Positions 31,901 through 39,679 are shown, counted from the stretch's first letter. The stretch is DNA of 64,000 nt from Lysinibacillus sp. JNUCC-52 (GCF_015999545.1 NZ_CP065546.1:558001-622000); one strand, 5' to 3'. The notes: generated by a model from the sequence alone, not told the origin. Program-made: numbers and translations.

Positions 31901-32092
31901 ATGTTTGATATAGATAAAGTTTTTTGTTGGCCGATGATATTTGCTTATTATGTTTGCATGATTTTGTGGATTCTATTACTTTTAGCATTAGAAACAAATT
32001 TACTTTGGGTTTTTTTGAATCCGCTAAATTTCGGATTAATTTTTAACATAGTGTTTGGAATTACTTATCAGATTAAAGCTAAAAAAGAATAA
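31901..32092 (+). CDS. Small two-helix membrane protein, candidate immunity protein
   Basis: 63 aa with a TTGGAGGA site 17 bp after the previous gene. Two membrane segments (about 10-30 and 35-56) and a basic end QIKAKKE. Co-transcription with the bacteriocin-like gene suggests producer self-protection; inferred from position and topology. Confidence 0.6.
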   Translation: MFDIDKVFCWPMIFAYYVCMILWILLLLALETNLLWVFLNPLNFGLIFNIVFGITYQIKAKKE

Positions 32093-32186
32093 AATGAGTA
32101 ATTTTCATAAAACATTTATATATAATTAGCTCATTTATCTGCTTATAAAATATATGTTTTTAAGAGGATGAACAGGTTGTCACTAA

Positions 32187-32222
32187 AATATCTCGAGGGT
32201 GCTTTTCTCGGGGTATTTTTTT
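32187..32222 (+). terminator. Terminator of the bacteriocin-like unit
   Basis: ATATCTCGAG / CTCGGGGTAT hairpin followed by TTTTTTTG. Confidence 0.75.
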
Positions 32223-32425
32223 GTGGTTAAATTCAACTTTCCTGAGTGTTTATGTGAAAATCATCTCTTGAAAGAACAATTATTTTTAGCATTTTTTTCT
32301 TCTAAAGGGCATTCGTCTCGATTTACTTTCTCAATATTGCAGAGGTTATCGCATTAATATATTGTTGTATTCAATAACATGGTTCAATAACTTAAACTAT
32401 TCAACTAACAATCGGAGGTATTTAA

Positions 32426-32764
32426 TTGATAAATAAAAAAGACCAACTAAACACTATTAAAGAAGATTTTATGAATTGTCAAAAAGTACTATTGGCTATC
32501 GGTGATGAAACACGTCAATCGATTTTGTTAGTTTTAATGGAAACAGATTGTCAAACAGGATTGCGTGTAGGTGAAATTACGGAACAAACACACCTTTCTA
32601 GACCTGCAGTGTCACATCACCTAAAAATTTTACGAGATGCAGGAATTATTTTAATGCGAAAAGAAGGTACAAAAAACTTTTATTATATTGATATTCGGAC
32701 AAAATTAAGCCTATTAAAAACGCTTATTGTGGATATTGAAACATTGTTAAAGCAATACGATTGA
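32426..32764 (+). CDS. ArsR-family transcriptional regulator
   Basis: 112 aa with a TTG start behind CGGAGGTATTTAA. Winged helix-turn-helix: VGEITEQTHLSRPAVSHHLK (about residues 51-70) and the wing MRKEGTKNFYYI. No CVC metal motif, so a non-metal signal is more likely. It precedes an oxidoreductase gene by 29 bp and probably controls it. Confidence 0.88.
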   Translation: MINKKDQLNTIKEDFMNCQKVLLAIGDETRQSILLVLMETDCQTGLRVGEITEQTHLSRPAVSHHLKILRDAGIILMRKEGTKNFYYIDIRTKLSLLKTLIVDIETLLKQYD

Positions 32765-32802
32765 AAATAGCTTATTAATACAATTATGGAGGAATGAACA
32801 CA

Positions 32803-33801
32803 GTGAAAGCTTTGGTTATTGATAAATATGGTAAAGCTCCGATGCGTTTAACAGAAATACCTACACCTGAAATAACTGATTACGAGGTACTCACAGAAAT
32901 ACATGCGGCTAGTATTAATCCTATTGACTTTAAAATACGAGATGGAAAAGTGAAAATGTTACTCAAGTATGAAATGCCGTTAATTCTCGGAAATGATTTT
33001 TCTGGCGTTGTGATGAAGGTTGGACAAAAAGTAACTCGATTTAAGGTGGGAGATGAAATATATGCACGCCCACGCAAGAGTAAAATCGGTACTTTTGCGG
33101 AATATATTTCTGTTCATGAAGATGATATTGCTCTAAAACCAAAAAATTTGAGCTTTGAGGAAGCTGCATCTATTCCCCTCGTTGGCCTAACTTCATACCA
33201 AGCCTTACATGACATTATGCACTTACAAAAAGGACAAAAAATTTTAATACATGCTGGTGCTGGCGGTGTTGGGACATTTGCTATTCAACTGGCAAAAGTT
33301 ATGGGAGCCCTTGTGGCAACAACAGCTAGTGAAGCTGGTGCTAAACTAGTAACATCGCTTGGCGCAGACGAGGTAATCAATTATAAAACAGAAAATTTTG
33401 AAGACATCCTTAAAAATTATGATGCAGTGTTTGATACGCTTGGCGGACAGACACTTGAAAAATCGTTTCATATTATTAAAGATGGTGGGAAAATCGTTTC
33501 CGTTTCAGGTACGCCAAATGCTCGTTTTGCTAAAGAATATGGCGCAGGGCTATTCAAAACAATGTTATTTTCTGCAGCAAGTTATAAACTGACTGCTCTT
33601 GAAAAGAAGCATAATGCTCAATATTCGTTTTTATTTATGAAGCCAAGTGGTGATCAATTACGTATTATCGCAGACTTCATTGAGTCAGGTAAAATTATAC
33701 CTATAATTGATCGAATCTTTTTATTCGAAGATGCACAAAAGGCAATGGAGTATGTAGAATCAGGAAGAGCTAAAGGGAAAGTAATTTTAAAGATTAGATA
33801 A
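32803..33801 (+). CDS. Zinc-independent medium-chain dehydrogenase/quinone oxidoreductase
   Basis: 332 aa from GTG 32803 (GGAGG ten bases upstream; the ATG at 32794 is too close). GroES-like N-terminal part (HAASINPIDFKIRDG, about 35-49) and NADP-binding fold with HAGAGGVGTFAIQLAK (about 149-164). Catalytic zinc ligands are absent, as in quinone oxidoreductases and reticulon-4-interacting-like proteins. Co-directional with the ArsR gene; probably a detoxification gene. Confidence 0.88.
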   Translation: MKALVIDKYGKAPMRLTEIPTPEITDYEVLTEIHAASINPIDFKIRDGKVKMLLKYEMPLILGNDFSGVVMKVGQKVTRFKVGDEIYARPRKSKIGTFAEYISVHEDDIALKPKNLSFEEAASIPLVGLTSYQALHDIMHLQKGQKILIHAGAGGVGTFAIQLAKVMGALVATTASEAGAKLVTSLGADEVINYKTENFEDILKNYDAVFDTLGGQTLEKSFHIIKDGGKIVSVSGTPNARFAKEYGAGLFKTMLFSAASYKLTALEKKHNAQYSFLFMKPSGDQLRIIADFIESGKIIPIIDRIFLFEDAQKAMEYVESGRAKGKVILKIR

Positions 33802-33852
33802 TTTCTATAATGCCTTATCGTATTGAACTGTTATTTCTATTTATGAACAAAT

Positions 33853-33881
33853 AGAAACCTCACCGAAAAAATAGTGAGGTT
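33853..33881 (-). terminator. Terminator between exon cassette 4 and the oxidoreductase gene
   Basis: AAACCTCAC / GTGAGGTTT hairpin; weak T-runs on both sides, so it may serve both converging genes. Confidence 0.65.
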
Positions 33882-33895
33882 TCCTCTTGCTTCAA

Positions 33896-34207
33896 TTATG
33901 GAGCAATAACAGTAACTTTTTGAACAGTTTTAGAACCATCTTTCATAATAGAATAAAGAGCATATGAAACCCTAGTTCCTGGACTATACGAATCACCAAA
34001 ACCATCGTTACCTTTATAGGTAATATCCGCATACTTTGGACTGCTCTCGTCCGCTTCATTAGTATTGGAAACTAGAATATACATTGTATAGTGTGACCAA
34101 TTTGGATCACTATTGCCGTTCCAAGATACATCTATATCCCCAGAGCCTATCGCTCCAGGTGTTGCCTGTAAGTTAATTGCTGGATTGACTGGTACTACAT
34201 TTCCGCT
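33896..34207 (-). CDS. Alternative 3' exon 4: Fn3-like domain
   Basis: 103 aa open from the intron end: SGNVVPVNPAINLQATPGAI, then GSGDIDVSWNGNSDPNW and ending SKTVQKVTVIAP. 'NLQATPG....I.VSW' is the FnIII A-B strand pattern. An internal ATG at 34084 has no ribosome site. 312 nt, 104 codons, same entry phase. Separated from cassette 3 by 2.6 kb of rightward genes. Confidence 0.78.
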   Translation of the reverse strand, partial: SGNVVPVNPAINLQATPGAIGSGDIDVSWNGNSDPNWSHYTMYILVSNTNEADESSPKYADITYKGNDGFGDSYSPGTRVSYALYSIMKDGSKTVQKVTVIAP

Positions 34208-34383
34208 ATTCTCGTCTTATCTTCTCAGTTTATAACGAGCCTTCACCGTACGAGCGACTTTCATCGCATACGGCGATCCGTCAGCAATATCTTTCAAACT
34301 TATTTCCCCGTCAACATCTTAGATTGATTTCAAACTTTAATCAATAGTATTTGACCAACGTAAAGAAATCTTTACTTTCGTAT
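34208..34383 (-). ncRNA. Group II intron 3' segment (domains V and VI), copy 4
   Basis: Domain V at 34276-34243, identical in structure to copy 3. Domain VI is shorter at its tip but keeps the CUCGU/ACGAG base and ends GACGAGAAT. Upstream GTAAAG-ATTT-CTTTAC hairpin as in copy 3. This is the most upstream copy on the minus strand; no intron 5' part is found between it and 36 kb. Confidence 0.85.
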
Positions 34384-34451
34384 GTTTCTTCTCTTTTATT
34401 AAACAATGTAGTTCAATCAATGGTACCCTCCTAACTAGCGGACAAAAAAAA

Positions 34452-34476
34452 AGCCATTTCCGATTTGGAAACGACT
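34452..34476 (-). terminator. Terminator of the small membrane protein gene
   Basis: CGTTTCC / GGAAATG hairpin on the minus strand followed by a run of nine T. It separates this gene from intron copy 4. Confidence 0.8.
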
Positions 34477-34483
34477 TGAATAC

Positions 34484-34711
34484 TTAATCGCACGAACCTC
34501 CTGAAGAACCACTGTCACTCGAAGTGGTATCCGAACAATTCGTATTATCTGTATTTTGTACCGAAAAGAAAGAACTTGTTGTAATAAAATCAGTCGTATT
34601 ATCATGGGAATTGCTAGAAGATTTCAAATTATCTTGACTTGTCTTTTTCGATGTAGTTAGAATCCCCATTAGTAGAATCAAAAATATCATTACAATAAAA
34701 AACGCAATCAT
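34484..34711 (-). CDS. Small single-pass membrane protein with Ser/Asp-rich tail
   Basis: 75 aa, AGGAGGTG just before ATG. One membrane segment (about 2-18), then a hydrophilic region rich in Ser, Thr, Asn and Asp ending SDSGSSGGSCD. Function unknown; small membrane proteins with Ser/Asp/Gly/Cys tails are common in Bacillaceae. Confidence 0.65.
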   Translation of the reverse strand: MIAFFIVMIFLILLMGILTTSKKTSQDNLKSSSNSHDNTTDFITTSSFFSVQNTDNTNCSDTTSSDSGSSGGSCD

Positions 34712-34729
34712 TACACCTCCTATGGAATA

Positions 34730-35180
34730 ACAATTTCATTTTATCACTTAGTCACGATGAGCATCTCCCTATCTTACTTTTAAAACCAGACTACTAGTTT
34801 CTATTTCAAATTCATCACTCATATGTATTTCCAATGTCCTTTGGAAATATTTTCAGATGAGGAAATAAAAAAATTTCCCGGGTAAGCGCAAGAAACGACA
34901 AGTTTTACTACTAGCAGAATTCTTGCGCTTGTTCATTCATTAAGTGCGCTAGTTGGAATACTAATAAAACTCTGATGCTTATAACTATTCTCACCGACGT
35001 AATCTTTCAAAAAATGACTTATATGAAGGAAATGAATTGTTTAAAACAGGAACATATGTTTCTTGTTTAAGGAAATAAAGTTAATCAATTATTTAATCGG
35101 AACCGTGCAAGGTAAAGACTTTTACGTACTATCCACTAATTGTTGCGGAAATTGGAATTGGCTATACCCCTTGAATAATA
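34730..35180. other. Gene-free stretch with one long inverted repeat
   Basis: Perfect 11-bp arms AAGCGCAAGAA (34884-34894) and TTCTTGCGCTT (34920-34930) with a 25-nt loop. No ORF with a ribosome site. I looked here on the minus strand for an intron 5' end (GUGYG) and domain I-IV features and found none. Confidence 0.4.
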
Positions 35181-35186
35181 TATGCA

Positions 35187-36032
35187 TTAATTTAAATATT
35201 TCCCGTGCTTAGGTAGAGCGATTTCATCAAATTTTTCTACAAGTTTCTGAAGGTTGTTCTGAAGTTCTTCACCTTTCATTGCTAATCCATGACCAGTAAT
35301 AGCAATGAGAGGTTTTAATGCTTCTAACTTCTCAACAGATTTTCGCGCTGCCTGCCAATCCGTTGTTAAATATTGAGGCGGACCACTAATTTCTTTTGTT
35401 TGTGTTAAAACTTTATAAAGGGATTCTTGTTTAACTGTAACAAATGCATCACCAGTAATGAGCACTCGATCCTTTTCACGAAATAAAGAAATATGTCCTG
35501 GTGTATGTCCTGGTGTGTGTATCCAGCGAAAACCAGGCATATAAGGAATATGACCATCCTCTGGAACTGTTTTAATATTGTCTCCTATGTTAATCGCTTC
35601 CTTAGGAAAAAAAGGTGACATTTTAGCTACTAATCCATCACTAACAGAAGGATCTGGTTCTGGATAGTTTTGTTTTCCTGTTAAGTAAGGAATTTCTAAA
35701 GCATGGGCATAGACAGGGACATTCCACCGTTTTATTAATTCTATAATTCCTCCAACATGATCAAAATGGCCATGCGTCAAAATTATTGCTTTAGGACGAG
35801 AATTAGGCCCAAACCGTTCCTCTATTACTGAAATTATCTCTTCTGCGCTTTTTGGCATGCCTGCATCAATAAGCACGAAATCTTTTGTATTTATATTACC
35901 ATAAAGCACAATATTTACAATTTGAATTGTATATTGATATAAATCAGGTATTACTTCAATACCAACACCACTTCTAACTGAAGTAGCAGGTATGAACTTA
36001 TAATCTTCACCATAATTCAAATCTTTGTCCAT
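35187..36032 (-). CDS. MBL-fold hydrolase
   Basis: 281 aa; AGAGAGGGG ribosome site. Metal motif THGHFDHVGG (about residues 86-95), then HTPGHTPGH (about 173-181), GDAF and a C-terminal GHG. This is a glyoxalase II/lactonase-like member of the family; substrate unknown. Monocistronic by context. Confidence 0.85.
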   Translation of the reverse strand: MDKDLNYGEDYKFIPATSVRSGVGIEVIPDLYQYTIQIVNIVLYGNINTKDFVLIDAGMPKSAEEIISVIEERFGPNSRPKAIILTHGHFDHVGGIIELIKRWNVPVYAHALEIPYLTGKQNYPEPDPSVSDGLVAKMSPFFPKEAINIGDNIKTVPEDGHIPYMPGFRWIHTPGHTPGHISLFREKDRVLITGDAFVTVKQESLYKVLTQTKEISGPPQYLTTDWQAARKSVEKLEALKPLIAITGHGLAMKGEELQNNLQKLVEKFDEIALPKHGKYLN

Positions 36033-36101
36033 ATTAACCCCTCTCTCTTCGCTTGCTTATGAATGCAGAAGAGCCACAACCCAAAGATTGTGACACTATT
36101 T

Positions 36102-36242
36102 TTATTGCTCTTCTTTTTTATTGAATTGTTGTTCTTTCTGTTGTTGTTTTTCTTCTTCTTTTTGTCCCTCTAGCTCTTCAGGTAAAAACTCATTTGCAAA
36201 TTCTTCTTGCTCCAATTCATTCTTTTTCTTTTCTTTAGTCAT
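36102..36242 (-). CDS. Small highly charged protein
   Basis: 46 aa, ATG 36242 with GGAGGTGATTCGT upstream. Composed almost only of Lys, Glu, Gln and Asn (MTKEKKKNELEQEEFANEFL, then PEELEGQKEEEK and a Gln/Lys-rich end). The strong ribosome site argues that it is real. In a spore former it may be a small spore or stress protein; no family recognised. Confidence 0.6.
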   Translation of the reverse strand: MTKEKKKNELEQEEFANEFLPEELEGQKEEEKQQQKEQQFNKKEEQ

Positions 36243-36380
36243 ACGAATCACCTCCAATAGACATTAATCTATCCTTATTAAGAGGTTCTATACTTTTTAC
36301 CAGTCCGAATACTTCAAATGAAGTATAAATAAACCACATACAGCCACAATAATATTTCGTAGTGTTTCACTACTTATAGG

Positions 36381-36412
36381 GCTGCAGTGATAGTAATCGC
36401 TGTAGCTTTTTA
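36381..36412 (+). terminator. Rightward hairpin with T-run, no gene upstream on this strand
   Basis: GCTGCAGTGAT / AATCGCTGTAGC followed by TTTTTA. No rightward gene lies before it within 2.5 kb, so it may end a short RNA. Confidence 0.5.
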
Positions 36413-36435
36413 TCTATAAAATAGCGTGTCGTTTA

Positions 36436-36645
36436 CTAAAACATCAATTTTTCCATTATAGCCCAGACTTTATGATAAGTTGGGTTTTTAATCGTTTGTA
36501 ATTTTTCATTTAGAATACCACGCCTTACTAAACGGAACCCTCTTGCTTCCAGATCAGCAATGGCAATATCCAACTCTTTATTATTTTTGCGCTGAATTGG
36601 TGGTAATCGAAATACACCATTTTGTGCAGATAAGCGATTGAACAT
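36436..36645 (-). CDS. Small hypothetical protein
   Basis: 69 aa with AAGGGGATGATTGG before the ATG. Basic, mixed alpha/beta, with IADLEARGFRLVRRGILNEK in the middle. No family recognised. Confidence 0.55.
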   Translation of the reverse strand: MFNRLSAQNGVFRLPPIQRKNNKELDIAIADLEARGFRLVRRGILNEKLQTIKNPTYHKVWAIMEKLMF

Positions 36646-36758
36646 CCAATCATCCCCTTTAAAAATATTCAGCTTATCGTGAGCAAAATGGATATGTTTT
36701 ATGCTAAAACAGCATTTTTTAATTACTATTTTATTAACATAAATCTAATTGCAGTAAC

Positions 36759-36781
36759 CCATACTATCCTTGTTTGAAAAA
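36759..36781 (+). promoter_or_regulatory. Conserved promoter block of the DUF3231-catalase operon
   Basis: All 23 bp are identical to 3919-3941. CATACTA at 36760-36766 fits a sigma-F/G -10; the -35 (ACATAA 17 bp upstream) is weaker than in the first copy. A TTG in this block opens a longer frame that is unlikely to be used. Confidence 0.5.
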
Positions 36782-36805
36782 AAACTAAAGAAGGAAGTGT
36801 CACGA

Positions 36806-37315
36806 TTGGGCATTTTAGGTGGAAATCCAAAAGACGAGCCATTGCATTACGGTGAGGTTTTCGGGGTATGGTCAAATTTAATTGCAAATTATGGTATGAT
36901 TTCTGGTTACCAAACGTTTTATAATCACGCAGGTGATGAAGATTTAAAAAAAATTATCGAAGATTTAATTGAAACAGGAAGAGAAGAAGTAAAACAATTA
37001 GAAAAAATTCTTAAAACGAATGGTATTGCTTTACCTCCTGCTTCACCTGAAAGACCTGTAGCAAGAATGGAAGATATCCCTCCAGGTGCGAAATTTAATG
37101 ATCCTGAAATAAGCGCAGCTCTATCTGCTGACGTTGCAGCTGGATTAGTTGCATGCAGTCAAGCAATGGGGATGTCAATTCGAGAAGACATTGCCATGAT
37201 GTATGGTCAATTCCATACAGCCAAGGCACAACTTGGTGCTAAGCTTTTACGATTGAATAAAAATAAGGGCTGGCTTGTACCTCCACCATTACATGTGAAC
37301 TATCCTGAAAAATAA
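36806..37315 (+). CDS. DUF3231-family protein, second paralog
   Basis: 169 aa from TTG 36806 with AAGGAAGTG upstream; this makes its start equivalent to the ATG of the paralog at 3972 (MGILGGNPKDEPLHYGEVF). All-helical, ferritin-like or coat F-like. First gene of an operon with a manganese catalase 27 bp downstream, which suggests a role in protecting spores from peroxide. Confidence 0.85.
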   Translation: MGILGGNPKDEPLHYGEVFGVWSNLIANYGMISGYQTFYNHAGDEDLKKIIEDLIETGREEVKQLEKILKTNGIALPPASPERPVARMEDIPPGAKFNDPEISAALSADVAAGLVACSQAMGMSIREDIAMMYGQFHTAKAQLGAKLLRLNKNKGWLVPPPLHVNYPEK

Positions 37316-37342
37316 ATTATTTTTCAAGAATCGAGGAATTAA

Positions 37343-38200
37343 ATGTATTACTATAAAGAAGAATTACTAAACATCATAAAGCCTGACAAACCAGATCCTC
37401 AGGCAGCACGTGTAATGCAGGAAATACTAGGTGGGCATTATGGTGAAATGAGAACGATGATGCAATACTTCTTTCAAAGTTCCAATTTTCGCGGCAAAGA
37501 AACACAATATCGTGATTTGCTTCGTGGGGTTTTTTTAGAAGAAATTGCTCACGTAGAACTAGTACAAAATACGATTAACCAACTACTAAATGATTCTGGA
37601 GAATCTTCTGCACCAGGGAATAATGGTATGGACGAAGCGCCTTTAGATGAGGCCGTTAGACATGCAAATCCACACCATTACATTGTGGGCGCACAATCTT
37701 CTTTACCTGTGGATGCTGCAGGTAATCCATGGAATGGTTCGTGGGTGTATGCACATGGAAACTTAATAGCGGATTTATTAGATAATTTAGTACTTGAGTC
37801 AACTGGGGTTCTTCAAAAAACACGGATATATGAAATGAGTTCTAATCAGACCTTCAGAGAAACACTTGCTTTTCTAATCGTTCGAGACAATGCACATCAA
37901 AATGCATTTGCTAAAGCTTTAGAAACGTTAGGTGTAGATTGGGGAAAACTATTCCCAGTACCGAACTACGATATTAACAAATATCCTGAGTGTCGGAAGT
38001 TTGTTGAAATGGGCTATCACAATGCTCAGTTTAACTTTAGATTAGACCCAACACGTATCGGTGAAATTTTCCAAGGACAAACTCCTAGTAGAAATGGTGG
38101 AGAACTAAAAGTGACCCCTCCTCCTGAAGGTTTCCCAGTACCACTTATGCCAGACATGCCAAATGAACACAGTCCAGGTCTTAAGGATATGAATAACTAA
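37343..38200 (+). CDS. Manganese catalase, spore type
   Basis: 285 aa; GAGGAATTAA site. Four-helix ferritin-like core with dimanganese ligands: EMRTMMQYFFQ (Glu near residue 34), FLEEIAHVELV (about 64-74, Glu and His), a mid-domain GNLIADLLDNLVLES and RDNAHQNAF (His near 176). Similar to YdbD/CotJC-type catalases. Converts hydrogen peroxide to water and oxygen. Confidence 0.9.
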   Translation: MYYYKEELLNIIKPDKPDPQAARVMQEILGGHYGEMRTMMQYFFQSSNFRGKETQYRDLLRGVFLEEIAHVELVQNTINQLLNDSGESSAPGNNGMDEAPLDEAVRHANPHHYIVGAQSSLPVDAAGNPWNGSWVYAHGNLIADLLDNLVLESTGVLQKTRIYEMSSNQTFRETLAFLIVRDNAHQNAFAKALETLGVDWGKLFPVPNYDINKYPECRKFVEMGYHNAQFNFRLDPTRIGEIFQGQTPSRNGGELKVTPPPEGFPVPLMPDMPNEHSPGLKDMNN

Positions 38201-38207
38201 TTATTCA

Positions 38208-38240
38208 AGCTGTAACGGTGACGACGTTACAGCTTTTTAA
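38208..38240 (+). terminator. Terminator of the DUF3231-catalase operon
   Basis: AGCTGTAACG / CGTTACAGCT hairpin followed by TTTTTAA. Confidence 0.85.
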
Positions 38241-38343
38241 TGTATAAGTAACCTTTAATTACACACATTATTATTGAGTGTATCGCACGCACTTATTAGG
38301 TTGTGGCGCTAGTTGACAGTCACTACCTCCCTCAATTCTTTCT

Positions 38344-38372
38344 GGGTCACTTAATAGTGACCCCTTTTTTAT
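38344..38372 (+). terminator. Terminator without an upstream gene
   Basis: GGGTCACT / AGTGACCC hairpin plus TTTTTT. The 100 bp before it carry no ORF; similar in loop and tail to hairpins in 4.6-4.96 kb. Confidence 0.5.
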
Positions 38373-38495
38373 TTGTAAATATCACTCTGGTAAATCTTTA
38401 TAATTTCCCTTCATATTTTTCCATTAAAAAGAGAAAATATATGAAGGATACAAAGGCACCTTCTGCACAAACTATAATTCAGGAGGTGATTTTCA

Positions 38496-38717
38496 ATGGC
38501 AAACAACTATGATAATAAAACTGATGTGAATCATGTTAAACAACAAAACCAACAAGCGGAAGCGAACAAACAACAAGCTTCTGGTTCAGCAAACTCAATG
38601 AGTCAAGAATTCGGGATGGAATCTGATGTAAATCAAATTAAACAACAAATCCAACAAGCAGAAGCAAACAAAAAATATGCATCTGGACGATTTGCAAATG
38701 AAAACAACTCAAAATAA
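38496..38717 (+). CDS. sspE: Gamma-type small acid-soluble spore protein
   Basis: 73 aa; AGGAGGTGATTTTCA site. Two repeats of the gamma-SASP unit (VNHVKQQNQQAEANKQQASG at about 11-30 and VNQIKQQIQQAEANKKYASG at about 45-64) with the germination protease site between (EFGMESDV). Stored in the spore core as an amino acid reserve and cleaved by GPR. Sigma-G control is expected. Confidence 0.93.
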   Translation: MANNYDNKTDVNHVKQQNQQAEANKQQASGSANSMSQEFGMESDVNQIKQQIQQAEANKKYASGRFANENNSK

Positions 38718-38726
38718 ATTTTTCTA

Positions 38727-38756
38727 AACCGACAATCTTTTGTCGGTTTTTTATTT
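38727..38756 (+). terminator. Terminator of sspE
   Basis: AACCGACAA / TTGTCGGTT hairpin followed by TTTTATTTTT. Confidence 0.85.
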
Positions 38757-38849
38757 TTATCGCTTCATTTGGCTTGTTACCTTTCCACATAAAAAGAGTT
38801 GATCTACAAAATGTAAAATCAACTCTGGTAATGACAATCGGGCGTTCCT

Positions 38850-39329
38850 TTATTTTATTAATTGGCTCATGATGATTTCTTCCCCAATACGTCCTGTTAG
38901 CCGCTTATTCGTATCTTCAAATCCGACTTTTAAATATAGTTTCTGCGCAGGTACATTATCTTCGTCTACCACTAAAACGATTTCATCGCAATTCGGGAAT
39001 TCTGCTTTTACAAACTCAACAAGTAATGTCATTCCTTGTTTTGCATACCCTTTTCCTTGCTCACTATGATTAATGGATAGCGCAGTTAGTAACAAAGCAT
39101 TCACATTACTTGAATATTTCTTTACTCGTTCGTTTGCATTTAGAAGAAAGAAACCAACTGGTGTATTGTCACTTAAAATTACTACCCGATACTGTCCTTC
39201 ATTAATTTCTTCAAATTTACTTGGAAGTGAAGAAAACTCTTTTTGTTCTTCTGTCAGTACGAAATCATTTAGTTCTTTCGTGTATTTACTTGAAAAATGC
39301 TTTAATTCAACCTGTTTAATTTTTTCCAT
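38850..39329 (-). CDS. GNAT-family N-acetyltransferase
   Basis: 159 aa from ATG 39329 (GGAG a few bases upstream; an ATG five codons earlier has no site). Motif A ALSINHSEQGKGYAKQGMTL (about residues 82-101) and motif B LYLKVGF. Substrate unknown. Its 3' side carries the CGCCCGATTGTC short repeat. Confidence 0.85.
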   Translation of the reverse strand: MEKIKQVELKHFSSKYTKELNDFVLTEEQKEFSSLPSKFEEINEGQYRVVILSDNTPVGFFLLNANERVKKYSSNVNALLLTALSINHSEQGKGYAKQGMTLLVEFVKAEFPNCDEIVLVVDEDNVPAQKLYLKVGFEDTNKRLTGRIGEEIIMSQLIK

Positions 39330-39344
39330 ATGGTTATTCTCCAT

Positions 39345-39660
39345 TTTTATCTATATTTTACCATCAGTTGATGACTTGGTCATTATTTATGTGAAATATT
39401 ACATGCATTTATGAGTTGAGTTCTCTTTCCGCGCTAAACTAAGGCTTACGAGCAAATGGTTGTTACAAAGAGAATTTATTACAGAAGGCCGAGGACTGTT
39501 TTATCGCATTTATAGGTTTTTACTTCGCAAACTATCTATCTCCTCTCACAGATAACACGTATGTTTTTCCAACCTGTGTTTTATAAGTATTTTCAAATTG
39601 ATTGTTCTAAAGGGTTGGATAAAAACCTCTACACTTTTTAAAACTATACATATTATAGAA
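39345..39660. other. Gene-free stretch before the first yjcZ gene
   Basis: No ORF with a ribosome site and no strong hairpin was seen. The part just before 39660 probably holds the sporulation promoter of the yjcZ gene, but I could not fix -10/-35 elements. Confidence 0.3.
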
Positions 39661-39679
39661 TTAGAAAGGAGGGATAGTC

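Noticed and set aside
29268-34383. Integron-like attC sites in front of small cassette genes
   Set aside because: The repeats form a group II intron domain V with CGC triad, 2-nt bulge and GAAA loop, not an attC hairpin with GTTRRRY boxes, and the cassette frames have no own ribosome sites.
34208-34383. Peptide-coding reading of the intron repeat (frame with DGSPYAMKVARTVKAR)
   Set aside because: The peptide is simply the translation of domain V; it has stops or shifts in some copies and no start, while the RNA pairing is kept in all.
34484-34490. GTGCG at the end of the small membrane protein gene as intron 5' splice site
   Set aside because: Only about 280 bp would remain to domain VI, with a terminator inside, which leaves no room for domains I to IV.
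38303-38512. 69-codon ORF before sspE
   Set aside because: Passes through a terminator hairpin and the sspE promoter region; no ribosome site.
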